Origin: Corallococcus llansteffanensis
GTDB lineage: Bacteria > Myxococcota > Myxococcia > Myxococcales > Myxococcaceae
Direction: 5' to 3'
Length of the DNA: 36,665 nt
Assembly: GCF_003612055.1 (NCBI RefSeq)
Contig: NZ_RAWB01000023.1
Location: forward strand, 1-36,665
Positions 1 to 7,984 of the stretch are shown in pieces. A model generated the notes under the pieces. That model was given only the letters and a program-made list of their open reading frames with translations. It was not told where the DNA came from and searched no databases. The stretch's first letter is position 1; each line of letters begins with the position of its first letter. The position numbers and the translations under genes were made by a program.

Positions 1-2
1 CA

Positions 3-710
3 CCTCCGCCTCGCGACGCGGGCACCTGGGCGGACGCGGTCCTCACCTCCGTGTCCGCGCCCGTCTACGGAGAGCCTCTACCGGAAGACGTGCTTCGCCT
101 GGAAATGTCGGAAGAACAGGTGCGGCTGGGCACGGAGGCCTTCGCTCCGGCGCGTGCCCCGGACGCGGCCCGGCTCGCGGAGCGGGTGCGGGGGAAGGAC
201 GTGCTCCTCGTGAGCGACGACGCCACGTTCCTCGCGCAGGTGTCCGAACTGCTGGCGGTGCTCCAGGCCCACGCGGCGTCCGTGTGGCTCCAGCATCCGG
301 ACGCAAAGGTGGCGTACCGGCTGGTGCTGCGCGACGAGGCGGGCTTCCGGGCGTGGCTCGCGGAGGTGGCGCCCGGGAAGCTGCGCATCATCCAGCGCGC
401 GGACGGCTTCGAGTTGACGACGAGCGTGGGCAAGCTGCCGGGGCCGGACCGCAACGGCCCGTCCGTTCCGGTGCGCGGCGGGCGCCAGGACATCGCCGCG
501 CTGAGGCGGGAGCTCACCCGGTTGAAGGGGCGCTTCACCACGTCGGACGACCTGTGCCTCGTGCCCTCTTTCGGCACGGAGCTGGTGCAGGTGGCGCGGG
601 CGCTCGGCGGCACGTACGTCGCGCCGGAGCGCGCGTTGTTCGACACGCTCTGCCTCGTGTACCCGACGCCCGCGGGCGCGCGGGATGGGGGTTCCCCGCA
701 TTCGCGGTGA
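3..710 (+). CDS. Unrecognised protein, 5' end beyond the window (partial)
   Basis: The reading frame is open from the left edge (first full codon at 3) to a TGA at 708-710. A GTG at 51 could start a 219-residue protein. However, the codons before it also read like protein, including the string DAGTWADAVLT, so I take this as the 3' part of a longer gene. The visible product is soluble, with no membrane segment. It contains two similar alpha/beta-looking stretches, around residues 50-75 and 165-190 counted from the GTG. Each has a DD-x(5-8)-hydrophobic pattern followed by a helix. This loosely recalls the periplasmic ExbD/TolR fold, but the resemblance is weak and I assign no function. The 185 bases to the next gene hold only a weak promoter candidate. 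Confidence 0.6.
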   Translation, partial: PPPRDAGTWADAVLTSVSAPVYGEPLPEDVLRLEMSEEQVRLGTEAFAPARAPDAARLAERVRGKDVLLVSDDATFLAQVSELLAVLQAHAASVWLQHPDAKVAYRLVLRDEAGFRAWLAEVAPGKLRIIQRADGFELTTSVGKLPGPDRNGPSVPVRGGRQDIAALRRELTRLKGRFTTSDDLCLVPSFGTELVQVARALGGTYVAPERALFDTLCLVYPTPAGARDGGSPHSR

Positions 711-780
711 GGGAAGTCTCCCGCCTGGCTGCCGGGCACGCGAGGTCTCCGCAAGCCGGGTGGATGGGGCGCGCATTGGC

Positions 781-809
781 TTGAGCCCATGCGCACCGCT
801 CGCTACTAC
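781..809 (+). promoter_or_regulatory. Weak sigma70-like promoter candidate for the acyl-CoA dehydrogenase gene
   Basis: TTGAGC (781-786), a 17-base spacer and TACTAC (804-809) match the -35 and -10 elements only partly (4/6 and 3/6). The position, about 85 bases before the start codon, and the exact 17-base spacer make it plausible. No other pair in this gap is better. Confidence 0.3.
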
Positions 810-895
810 CCCCCGCGTGCCGCGCGCTCTACAGTGCCGCGCGCCTTTGATTCCTGAAGGATATGGAGGGCGGTGTCCCTCCCCGGAGGTTGTAG

Positions 896-2704
896 ATGGT
901 CGCCGTAACCGAGCCCGCTGCCCGTCCCCAGGATGTCCTCGCCGGGGGCACGTTCCTCTTCCAGGAGGTGGGCGCCACCCGCATCCTCACCCCGGAGGGT
1001 TTCTCCGAGGAGCAGCGACTCTTCTTCAAGACGGCGCTCCAGTTCTGCCGTGAGCAGGTGCTGCCGCTGGCCACGCGCATCGAGGCCAAGGACAACGCGC
1101 TCCTGCGCGACCTGCTGCGCCGCGCGGGCGACCTGGGTCTCTTGAGCGTGGACATCGCGGAGACCTACGGCGGCACGGGCCTGGACAAGACGACGTCGCT
1201 CTTACTCGCGGAGGCCATGAGCCTCTTGGGCTCCTGGTCGGTGACGTCCAGCGCGCACACCGGCATCGGCACGCTGCCCATCGTCTGGTTCGGCAACGAG
1301 GCGCAGAAGGCGAAGTACCTGCCGAAGCTCGCCACGGGCGAGTGGGTGGCGGCGTACGCGCTGACGGAGCAGGGCAGCGGCAGCGACGCGCGCGGGGCGA
1401 AGACGAAGGCGGTGAAGAGCGCGGACGGCAAGCACTACCTGCTCAACGGCTCCAAGCTCTACATCACCAACGCGGCCTTCGCGGACGTGTTCGTCGTCTT
1501 CGCGCAGGTGGACGGCGACAAGTTCACTGGCTTCATCGTGGAGAAGGACACCCCGGGCCTCACCGTGGGCCCCGAAGAGCACAAGATGGGCATCCGCGGC
1601 TCGTCCACCTGTCCGCTCTACTTCGAGGACGCGAAGGTGCCCGCGGAGAACCTGCTGGGCGAGCTGGGCAAGGGCCACCGCATCGCCTTCAACATCCTCA
1701 ACTACGGGCGGCTGAAGCTGGGCGCGGCCGTCATCGGCGGCATGAAGCTGCAGCTGCAGAACGCGCTCAAGTTCGCGCAGGAGCGCAAGCAGTTCAAGGC
1801 GCCCATCGCCACGTTCCCGCTCATCCGCGAGAAGCTCGCGCGCATGGCGACGCTCGTCTACGCGGTGGAGAGCATGACGTACCGCACCGCCGGCCTCGTC
1901 GACGGGCGGCTCGCCACCAAGGAGCGCACGGACGCGGACTACGACGCGCACGTCATCGCCGCGATGGAGGAGTTCGCCACCGAGGCCTCCATCATGAAGG
2001 TCTTCGGTTCGGAGGCCCTGAACTCCGTGGTGGACGACGCGGTGCAGGTGCACGGCGGCGCCGGCTACATCGAGGAGTACCCGGTGGAGCGCGCCTTCCG
2101 CGACGCGCGCATCAACCGCATCTTCGAGGGCACCAACGAGATCAACCGCATGCTCATCACCGGCATGCTGCTCAAGCGCGCCGTGAAGGGCGACCTGCCG
2201 CTGTTCGCGCAGGGGCGCTCGGTGTCGGACGAGCTGAACCGGGGCGAGCGTCCGCGCGCGGGCCGGCAGGACGCGCTCGCCAACGAGGAGGTCGCCGCCG
2301 AGTGCGCCAAGCACCTGGCCATCCACGGCATGCGGCTGGCCGCGGAGACGTTCGGCACGGAGCTGGACAAGCACCAGGAGGTCATGGCCGCGCTGGCGGA
2401 CGTGGTGATGGACGCCTACGCGTTGGACTCCATGGTGACGCGCACCCGGCAGGCCGCCGCCAGCGGCGTGCTGGATCCGCTGCGCGTGGCGCTGGTGCGG
2501 CTGTACGCGATGGAGTCCACCGCGCGCGCCTTCGAGCGCACCCGCCGCGCGCTGTGCTCCACCCTCAAGGGCGACGTGCTCGCGCTGGAGCTCAAGCGGC
2601 TGTCCGCGCTGGACGCCTTCACGCCGTACGACCCGGCGGAGCTGCGTGAGACGGTGGTGGCCGGCCTGGAAGAGGCGGGCGGCTACCCGTACAACCCGCT
2701 GTAG
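896..2704 (+). CDS. Acyl-CoA dehydrogenase, two-domain (very-long-chain-like) type
   Basis: This 602-residue flavoprotein should oxidise acyl-CoA to trans-2-enoyl-CoA and pass electrons to ETF. The usual ACAD layout is visible: an N-terminal helical domain (about 40-155), then the beta domain with AYALTEQGSGSDA and YITNAAFADVFVVFAQ. The C-terminal helical domain follows, with VHGGAGYIEEYPVERAFRD and RIFEGTNEINRM. The glutamate of EGTNEI (E411) is at the position of the catalytic base in medium-chain enzymes. A further helical domain of about 170 residues (430-602) makes it longer than the 380-residue short/medium-chain class and similar to VLCAD-type enzymes. The ATG at 896 has a GGAGG six bases upstream (885-889). 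It is probably monocistronic, since the next gene is convergent. The substrate chain length cannot be read from the sequence. Confidence 0.93.
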   Translation: MVAVTEPAARPQDVLAGGTFLFQEVGATRILTPEGFSEEQRLFFKTALQFCREQVLPLATRIEAKDNALLRDLLRRAGDLGLLSVDIAETYGGTGLDKTTSLLLAEAMSLLGSWSVTSSAHTGIGTLPIVWFGNEAQKAKYLPKLATGEWVAAYALTEQGSGSDARGAKTKAVKSADGKHYLLNGSKLYITNAAFADVFVVFAQVDGDKFTGFIVEKDTPGLTVGPEEHKMGIRGSSTCPLYFEDAKVPAENLLGELGKGHRIAFNILNYGRLKLGAAVIGGMKLQLQNALKFAQERKQFKAPIATFPLIREKLARMATLVYAVESMTYRTAGLVDGRLATKERTDADYDAHVIAAMEEFATEASIMKVFGSEALNSVVDDAVQVHGGAGYIEEYPVERAFRDARINRIFEGTNEINRMLITGMLLKRAVKGDLPLFAQGRSVSDELNRGERPRAGRQDALANEEVAAECAKHLAIHGMRLAAETFGTELDKHQEVMAALADVVMDAYALDSMVTRTRQAAASGVLDPLRVALVRLYAMESTARAFERTRRALCSTLKGDVLALELKRLSALDAFTPYDPAELRETVVAGLEEAGGYPYNPL

Positions 2705-2720
2705 CATTCCGGGCCTGGGA

Positions 2721-2752
2721 CCCTGGGGCCTCGGAGCCCCGGGGCCTCAGGG
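2721..2752. terminator. Imperfect GC-rich hairpin between convergent genes
   Basis: CCCTG at 2721-2725 and CAGGG at 2748-2752 frame an imperfect GC-rich stem in the 42-base gap between two converging genes. It overlaps the stop codon of the minus-strand gene. There is no T tract on either strand, so a bidirectional terminator is only a possibility. Confidence 0.3.
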
Positions 2753-3457
2753 CATCCGCGACACGGCATCCAACCCGAAGCTGACCCGTGCCCGCCAGGG
2801 CGCGGGCGGCAGGTGCTCCAGCGCCATCAGCGCTTCCAGCCGCTGGAGCATGTCCGGCCGCAGCCGGCCGAACGTCGCGCCGAAGCCCGGGGTGACGGCC
2901 TCCGTGGAGCCCTTGCGCGGCAGGGTGGACGTCCACGCCACCTCGCCGTGCAGCAGCAGCGGGCCCTCCTTCATGTCCATCTCCAGGAGGAAGGGCACGC
3001 CCACCTGCACCTCGCGGGGCAGGGCGGGGGCCTCCACCTCCAGGCCCACGCCGCCTCGGGAGATGTCGCGCACGATGAAGGACGGGGCCTGGGTGTCCAC
3101 CTCCTGCGCCCGCAGGTGCAGCGGCATGCGCGGGAAGCGGCGCAGTCCGTTCTGCTCCTCCTGGGCGAAGATGTGCTGGAGCACCGCGTCCAGGCCGCTG
3201 CGATCCTCCGAGCCGTCGTAGCGCACGGTGAGCAGGAAGCGCTCGCCCGGGCGGGGCTCCACCTTGACGACCTCTCCCAGCACCTCCACCGGGCGCGGCA
3301 TGCCGCCCGCGTGCATCTCGAAGGTGAACCGGGTGCCCAGGGGCAGCGCCTTGCGCGTCTCCAGGGTGACGCCGCCCTGGCCCACGCTCCGGGTGTACTC
3401 GCCGACCAACGACTGCGGCGTCTTGTAGGCCACCTTCAGTCGAACGTTCGTATCCAC
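2747..3457 (-). CDS. Tandem PilZ-domain protein, probable c-di-GMP receptor
   Basis: This is a 236-residue soluble protein with two PilZ-like domains. The first (about 1-95) keeps the [11 protein letters not shown] strand, the equivalent of the D/NxSxxG motif, but has no RxxxR. It resembles the PilZ-like domain family that is expanded in myxobacteria. The second (about 103-215) has both c-di-GMP contacts: RRFPR (RxxxR) and DISRGG (DxSxxG). The second domain is therefore likely to bind c-di-GMP, while the first may be structural or involved in dimerisation. The start is a GTG (3455-3457 read on the minus strand) with only a weak upstream purine run. The gene is divergent from mraZ and shares a 246-base intergenic region with it. 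There are no output domains beyond PilZ, so a partner protein is likely. The target is unknown. Confidence 0.85.
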   Translation of the reverse strand: MDTNVRLKVAYKTPQSLVGEYTRSVGQGGVTLETRKALPLGTRFTFEMHAGGMPRPVEVLGEVVKVEPRPGERFLLTVRYDGSEDRSGLDAVLQHIFAQEEQNGLRRFPRMPLHLRAQEVDTQAPSFIVRDISRGGVGLEVEAPALPREVQVGVPFLLEMDMKEGPLLLHGEVAWTSTLPRKGSTEAVTPGFGATFGRLRPDMLQRLEALMALEHLPPAPWRARVSFGLDAVSRMP

Positions 3458-3540
3458 GTACCCACCACTCTCCGGCGGGCGGCGGGAAAACTCAAGCTCA
3501 CCCCACCGTCAAGGGTAGGGCCGCGCCCCCCGCACCTCCT

Positions 3541-3560
3541 GGACGTCCGGGGATGTCCGG
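3541..3560. repeat. Two tandem 10-bp repeats, GGAYGTCCGG
   Basis: GGACGTCCGG (3541-3550) is followed directly by GGATGTCCGG (3551-3560), with one mismatch. The first copy contains the palindrome GGACGTCC. The pair lies about 36 bp upstream of the mraZ -35 element, where an activator could bind. It could equally serve the divergent PilZ gene. Confidence 0.4.
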
Positions 3561-3596
3561 CGCCGAGCGCGCGGTGTTCCAACCTGTTGCGCTTTC

Positions 3597-3625
3597 TTGA
3601 CCCCCCTGGGGGGGGCGCGTATGTA
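3597..3625 (+). promoter_or_regulatory. Probable main promoter of the dcw operon (PmraZ)
   Basis: TTGACC (3597-3602), a spacer of exactly 17 bases and TATGTA (3620-3625) form the best sigma70-like promoter in the window. Transcription would begin near 3632 and leave a leader of about 70 bases before the mraZ GTG. This is the position of PmraZ in other bacteria. Confidence 0.7.
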
Positions 3626-3638
3626 TGCCGGCCGCAGA

Positions 3639-3665
3639 GGGGTAAGAAGTGGGAAGGAGTGGTGG
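3639..3665 (+). promoter_or_regulatory. MraZ-box-like direct repeats downstream of PmraZ
   Basis: GGGGTAA (3639-3645), GTGGGAA (3649-3655) and GTGGTGG (3659-3665) recur with a strict 10-bp period. MraZ is known to bind direct repeats of about GTGGGN at 10-bp spacing near its own promoter. The middle copy fits that motif exactly and the outer copies only in part. They lie just downstream of the predicted transcription start, which would suit repression by MraZ. Confidence 0.5.
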
Positions 3666-3703
3666 TCCGTCCCGCGTCAGGCCGAAAAGGTGGATCATCC
3701 CGC

Positions 3704-4156
3704 GTGTTCCGAGGCGTCTATGAGCACCAGATCGACGCGAAGGGGCGCACCAGCCTCCCGGCGAAGCTCCGGGAGACGTTGGTGGGCGCCTACGACGAGC
3801 GGCTCATCGTCACCACGGCCCTGGACCCCTGCCTCCACGCCTACCCGGGGCGGGAGTGGGAGGCGTTGGAGACCGCGCTCGCCCGGCGCAACCCCATGGA
3901 GCCGGGGGTCAAGACGTTGATGCGGCTGTACGTGGCCAGCGCGCAGGAGTGCCCGCTGGACAAGCTGGGCCGGCTGCTCATCCCGCCGTCGCTCAGGACG
4001 TACGCGAAGCTGGAGAAGGACGTGGTGTGGGCGGGGATGGTGAAGGTGATCGAGCTTTGGAGCCTGGATGGTTGGGCGAAGGCGCAGGCGGATGCGCGCC
4101 AGGAAGCCACCTCCCAGGACGTGTTGCGGGTGCTGGGCGAACTGCGCCAGCCGTAG
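3704..4156 (+). CDS. mraZ: Transcriptional regulator MraZ
   Basis: MraZ is a DNA-binding SpoVT/AbrB-fold protein that controls the dcw operon. The 150-residue product has both signature half-domains: [14 protein letters not shown] (D11-R15 core) and [13 protein letters not shown] (D86-R90 core). The GTG at 3704 is chosen because it gives the conserved start, [14 protein letters not shown], and the usual family length. An AAGG stands 13 bases upstream, which is rather far for a ribosome site. The same frame stays open upstream, but that part does not look like MraZ. It is the first gene of the operon, 61 bases before the STAS gene, and has candidate binding repeats in its own leader, so autoregulation is likely. 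Confidence 0.93.
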   Translation: MFRGVYEHQIDAKGRTSLPAKLRETLVGAYDERLIVTTALDPCLHAYPGREWEALETALARRNPMEPGVKTLMRLYVASAQECPLDKLGRLLIPPSLRTYAKLEKDVVWAGMVKVIELWSLDGWAKAQADARQEATSQDVLRVLGELRQP

Positions 4157-4217
4157 CCAGGAAGTCGACAGCAGCCGGAAGTCCTCCAAGTAGTTCTCCG
4201 TGGAAGGGTGGCAGCGC

Positions 4218-4601
4218 ATGGACCAGGTGCAGGAGGTTCGACGGAACAGGGCGGCGCTGGCGGGCTCCGAGCGCGTGGAGACGCTCATGCTGGAGGGCGA
4301 GCTGGGCGAGGACGACCTCACCCGGCTGTGCGAGGACCTGATGCACCGGCTGCACCGGGGCATCCGCCAGGTGGTCCTGGACTTCGCGGACGTGTCGCAC
4401 CTGAACTACCGGGGCGTGCGCCCGCTGGTGGCCCGCACGGAGGCCTTCCGCCGCGCTGGCGGTGACGTGAAGCTGTCCGGGCTGTCGCCGTACCTGGCCG
4501 CCATCTTCCGCGCGGCCGGCGCCCACGAGGCCTTCGAGCTGTACCCGCACATGAACGACGCCCGGGCCGCCTTCTCGCTCTCGCGCGCTCCCTTCGTCTG
4601 A
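4218..4601 (+). CDS. STAS-domain protein inside the dcw operon
   Basis: The 127-residue product is essentially one STAS domain, as in anti-sigma factor antagonists and lipid-asymmetry or transporter partner proteins. Typical pieces are [19 protein letters not shown] and the C-terminal [20 protein letters not shown], which is like the LxPxVxxIFxxxGLxxxF pattern. In SpoIIAA-like proteins the loop is DSSG, with the phosphorylated serine before the glycine. Here residues 63-66 are NYRG, so that site is an arginine (R65) and the switch cannot be phosphorylated in the usual way. The ATG at 4218 is chosen because GGAAGGGTGG (4202-4211) lies six bases upstream. An in-frame GTG at 4200 is less well placed. 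It sits between mraZ and rsmH, which is not part of the classic E. coli order. The partner is unknown. Confidence 0.85.
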   Translation: MDQVQEVRRNRAALAGSERVETLMLEGELGEDDLTRLCEDLMHRLHRGIRQVVLDFADVSHLNYRGVRPLVARTEAFRRAGGDVKLSGLSPYLAAIFRAAGAHEAFELYPHMNDARAAFSLSRAPFV

Positions 4602-4620
4602 CCTCGCCCGGGACCCCCTC

Positions 4621-5526
4621 GTGGACTTCCAGCACCAGACCGTCCTGCTCCACGAGACGGTGGAGGTCCTGCTCCCGGCGGAGGGCAAGGTGATCCTCGA
4701 CGGCACCCTCGGCGGCGGCGGCCACACCGAAGCGCTCCTCGCCCGGGGCGCCACGGTGGTGGGCGTGGACCGCGACCCGGTGGCGCTCGCGGCGGCCACG
4801 GCCCGCATGGGCACGAACGCGCGCTTCCAGGCGCGGCAGGGCAACTTCGCGGAGCTGTCGCAGGTGGCGAAGGACCTGCTGCCCGTGGACGGCGTGCTGG
4901 TGGACCTGGGCGTGTCCTCGCCCCAACTGGACGTGGCCGAGCGCGGCTTCTCCTTCATGAAGGACGGCCCGCTGGACATGCGCATGGGCGACAGCGGCCC
5001 CACCGCCGCGGAGCTCATCGCCTTCACCGACGAGCGCGACCTGGCGCAGCTGCTGCGCGACTACGGCGAGGAGCCCTTCGCGCGGCCCATCGCCCGGGAG
5101 CTCAAGCGCGCGCTGCCCCAGCGCACGCTGGAGGCCGCGGAGGTGGTGAAGCGCGCGGTGCCGCGCAAGGCGTGGCCGGACCGCATCCACGTGGCCACCC
5201 GCACGTTCCAGGCGCTGCGCATGGCGGTGAACGGGGAGCTGGAGGCGTTGGACGCGCTCCTGGCCTCGCTGCCGTCGCTCCTGAAGGTGGGGGGCCGCGC
5301 CGCCGTCATCTCCTTCCACTCCCTGGAGGACCGCAAGGTGAAGGAAGCCTTCAAGGCCCTCGTGGGGGGCTGCACCTGCCCGCCGGGCTTCCCGGTGTGC
5401 GTGTGCAACAGCCAGGGCGACTTCGCCCTCGTGTCCAAGAAGGCCGTCGCGGCTTCCGATGCGGAAGTCGAGGCCAACCCCCGCTCTCGTAGCGCGCACC
5501 TGCGCGCGGTGGAGAAAGTCCGATGA
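4621..5526 (+). CDS. rsmH: 16S rRNA (cytosine-1402-N4)-methyltransferase RsmH
   Basis: RsmH (MraW) uses S-adenosylmethionine to methylate N4 of C1402 in the 30S decoding centre. The 301-residue product shows the SAM-binding loop [10 protein letters not shown] (27-36) and VDRD (49-52). It also has the family strings [14 protein letters not shown] and [15 protein letters not shown], and the C-terminal [12 protein letters not shown]. The four-cysteine string [12 protein letters not shown] near the end also occurs in many RsmH proteins. The start is GTG at 4621, giving [13 protein letters not shown], where HxPVLLxE is typical of the family. There is no strong ribosome site, so coupling to the STAS gene 19 bases upstream is possible. 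The TGA overlaps the ATG of ftsL in an ATGA. Confidence 0.95.
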   Translation: MDFQHQTVLLHETVEVLLPAEGKVILDGTLGGGGHTEALLARGATVVGVDRDPVALAAATARMGTNARFQARQGNFAELSQVAKDLLPVDGVLVDLGVSSPQLDVAERGFSFMKDGPLDMRMGDSGPTAAELIAFTDERDLAQLLRDYGEEPFARPIARELKRALPQRTLEAAEVVKRAVPRKAWPDRIHVATRTFQALRMAVNGELEALDALLASLPSLLKVGGRAAVISFHSLEDRKVKEAFKALVGGCTCPPGFPVCVCNSQGDFALVSKKAVAASDAEVEANPRSRSAHLRAVEKVR

Positions 5527-5915
5527 GCAAGGCCCTCTCGCGCAACACCGTCTCCGTGGCCGGCGTGCTGATGCACCTGCTGCCCGCCGTCGCGCTCTTC
5601 GCGCTGTTCACCGCGGTGGGCATCCTCCACGTGACGAGCCGCGTGCTGGTGGTGGACATGGGCTACCGGCTGTCCAACGCGGAGGGCGAGAGCCGCTCGC
5701 TGACCCGGGAGAACGACCGGCTCAAGCTGGAGCTGGCCACGCTCAAGGCCCCCGGCCGCCTGGAGCGCGTGGCGCGCGAGCAGCTGGGCATGGCGATGCC
5801 CCGGGGCGGCGCCGTGGTGTCCGTGGCCGATGAGCGCGTGAAGGACTCGCGCACCGCGCAGGCCCGTTCGTCGGCGCCGGCCGTCCGCGTGGCGGAGCGG
5901 GGTGCCCAGCGGTGA
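5523..5915 (+). CDS. ftsL: Cell division protein FtsL
   Basis: This is a 130-residue bitopic membrane protein. It has a short basic cytoplasmic tail, one membrane segment (about residues 15-37) and a periplasmic coiled coil (about 45-85, including [20 protein letters not shown]). It ends in the [11 protein letters not shown] string typical of FtsL. A polar, basic tail of some 35 residues follows. FtsL forms the FtsQLB complex, which activates FtsW and FtsI. Sequence conservation is always low in this family. The call rests on size, topology and position between rsmH and ftsI. It overlaps both neighbours by four bases (ATGA and GTGA), so its translation is probably coupled. Confidence 0.88.
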   Translation: MSKALSRNTVSVAGVLMHLLPAVALFALFTAVGILHVTSRVLVVDMGYRLSNAEGESRSLTRENDRLKLELATLKAPGRLERVAREQLGMAMPRGGAVVSVADERVKDSRTAQARSSAPAVRVAERGAQR

Positions 5916-7933
5916 GGGACTTCAAGAGCGCGCGGGCGCCCGAATCCAACGCGAAGTGGCTCAAGCTGCGGGTCCAGCTGCTGTTCGGGCTGTTCCTCAC
6001 GCTGCTGGGCACGGCGTTCGCCCGCGCGGTCTACCTCCAGGTCTTCCAGCAGGAGAAGCTGCGGGGGCTGGCGCAGGACCAGTACGTCCGGCAGATCGAC
6101 ATCCCGGCCCGCCGCGGCGACATCTTCGACCGGCGCGGCACGCCGCTCGCCCAGAGCGTGGAGGTGGACTCCATCTGGGTGGACCCCTCGCTGCTCCCGG
6201 ACGTGCGGCAGGCGTCGCGGCTGCTCGCGAAGGCCGTGCACCTGGACCCCAACGACGTCGCCTCGCGCCTGGGCCGCGCCAAGCGCTTCGCGTGGGTGAA
6301 GCGCCAGGCGAAGCCGCAGGAGGTGGAGGCGGTGAAGGCGCTGGGGCTTCCGGGCCTGGGCTTCACCAAGGAGCCCAAGCGCTTCTATCCCCAGCGCGAG
6401 CTGGGCGCGCACATCGTCGGCATGGTGGGCACCGACGGCCACGGCCTGGAGGGGCTGGAGCTCGCCTTCGAGGACGAGCTGTCCGGGCAGAACTCGCGCA
6501 CCTCCGGCTTCCGCGACGCCAAGGGCCGCAAGCTGATGGTGCAGGGCGCGTTGGATCCGCTGGAGCGCCAGGGCGCCGCGGTGACGCTCACGTTGGATCG
6601 CCACCTCCAGTACGTCGCGGAGAAGGCGCTGGCCAAGGCCGTGGACGACGCGAAGGCCATCGCCGGCATGGCGGTGGTGCTGGACCCGCGCACCGGTGAG
6701 CTGCTCGCGCTCGCCAACAACCCGCGCTTCAACCCCAACACGCCGGAGGACGGCGTGAAGAACGCCATCCGCAACCGCGCCGCGCTGGACGCCTTCGAGC
6801 CCGGCTCCACGATGAAGGCCTTCGTGGTGGCCGCCGCGCTGGAAGAGAAGGCCATCACGCCGGAGTCGCTGTTCTTCTGTGAGAACGGGGCCTGGCGCAT
6901 CGGCCGCCACACCATCAACGACACCCACCCGCACGGCTGGCTGGCCCCGGAGGGAATCCTCCAGGTGTCCTCCAACATCTGCGCCGCCAAGGTGGCGGAG
7001 GCCCTGGGCCGCGAGAAGCTGGTCGCCGCCTACCACGCCTTCGGCTTCGCGGAGCGCACGGGCCTGGCGCTGACCGGGGAGAGCCGGGGCAGCATCCCGT
7101 TTCCGAAATCGGACATCTCGCTGGCCACCCAATCCTTCGGCCAGGGCATGACATCCACCGCCGTGCAGCTGGCGGCGGCCTACGGTGCGCTGGCCAACGA
7201 CGGCGTCCTGATGCGCCCGTACCTCGTCTCCAGGGTGGTGGACCCGGACGGCGTGGTGCTGATGGAGAACCAGCCCACGCAGCTGCGCCGGGTCGTTTCC
7301 CAGAGGGTGGCGCGGCAGGTCGTGGGCATGCTCGAGAGCGTGGTCGTCAAGGGAGGGACCGCCCCCAAGGCCGCCATGGAGGACTACCGCGTGGCCGGAA
7401 AGACGGGCACCGCGCAGAAGGCGGACCCGGTCGCGCGTGGGTATTCCGACAAACGCATCGCGTCTTTTGCGGGCATGGTGCCGGCCGAGGCCCCGCGCGC
7501 CGTGATTCTCGTGATAGTGGACGAACCGAAGACGGACGTATACGGGGGGAACGTGGCTGCCCCTGCCTTCAAGGAAATCGCTACCGCCGCCATGGCCCAC
7601 CTGGCCGTGCCCCCGTCCCGTACGGTGGCACCCGCCGAGGTGGCCGCGGCCGCTGCGCCTCCGGTGCCCCCTCCGGCATCGAAGGCGTCGGCGAAGGCCG
7701 TCCCGGTACGGGCGGTCCTGGCGGAAGCGGTGACCGAGACTCCGGAGCCCGGCACGGTGCGTGTGCCGGACGTCCAGGGTCAGGCGGGTCGCGAAGCCGT
7801 GGTGAAGTTGCTTGCCGCGGCGTTGGAGCCACAGCTGCAAGGCAGTGGACGAGTGGTGTCTCAGACCCCCCCCGCCGGTGCGCTGGTGGAGAAGGGGGCC
7901 CGGGTGACGCTGGAACTGGCGACGCGGCAATGA
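5912..7933 (+). CDS. ftsI: Septal peptidoglycan transpeptidase FtsI (PBP3) with a C-terminal PASTA domain
   Basis: FtsI is the class B penicillin-binding protein that cross-links septal peptidoglycan. The 673-residue product has one N-terminal membrane segment (about 20-45). The PBP dimerisation domain follows, with RRGDIFDRRGTPLA. The transpeptidase has all three motifs: S299-T-M-K302, S353-S-N355 and K497-T-G499. After an Ala/Pro-rich linker (about 560-610), the last 60 residues read VRVPDVQGQAGREAV ... VVSQTPPAGALVEKGARVTLEL, a PASTA domain. The E. coli enzyme (588 residues) lacks this domain, while Gram-positive and SpoVD-type enzymes carry it. The GTG start at 5912 overlaps the ftsL stop as GTGA. 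It is followed by murE after 51 bases. Confidence 0.95.
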   Translation: MRDFKSARAPESNAKWLKLRVQLLFGLFLTLLGTAFARAVYLQVFQQEKLRGLAQDQYVRQIDIPARRGDIFDRRGTPLAQSVEVDSIWVDPSLLPDVRQASRLLAKAVHLDPNDVASRLGRAKRFAWVKRQAKPQEVEAVKALGLPGLGFTKEPKRFYPQRELGAHIVGMVGTDGHGLEGLELAFEDELSGQNSRTSGFRDAKGRKLMVQGALDPLERQGAAVTLTLDRHLQYVAEKALAKAVDDAKAIAGMAVVLDPRTGELLALANNPRFNPNTPEDGVKNAIRNRAALDAFEPGSTMKAFVVAAALEEKAITPESLFFCENGAWRIGRHTINDTHPHGWLAPEGILQVSSNICAAKVAEALGREKLVAAYHAFGFAERTGLALTGESRGSIPFPKSDISLATQSFGQGMTSTAVQLAAAYGALANDGVLMRPYLVSRVVDPDGVVLMENQPTQLRRVVSQRVARQVVGMLESVVVKGGTAPKAAMEDYRVAGKTGTAQKADPVARGYSDKRIASFAGMVPAEAPRAVILVIVDEPKTDVYGGNVAAPAFKEIATAAMAHLAVPPSRTVAPAEVAAAAAPPVPPPASKASAKAVPVRAVLAEAVTETPEPGTVRVPDVQGQAGREAVVKLLAAALEPQLQGSGRVVSQTPPAGALVEKGARVTLELATRQ

Positions 7934-7984
7934 GGCCGTGTCCTTTCCAGGCCCCGCATCAGCAATGCGTGTGAAGGGGAAGAG

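Noticed and set aside
711-740. Short inverted repeat GGGA...TCCC after the first gene as a terminator
   Set aside because: The stem is only four base pairs with no T tract.
821-840. TACAGT (830-835) as a -10 element for the acyl-CoA dehydrogenase gene
   Set aside because: No -35-like hexamer lies 16-18 bases upstream. The weaker TTGAGC-N17-TACTAC pair is better placed.
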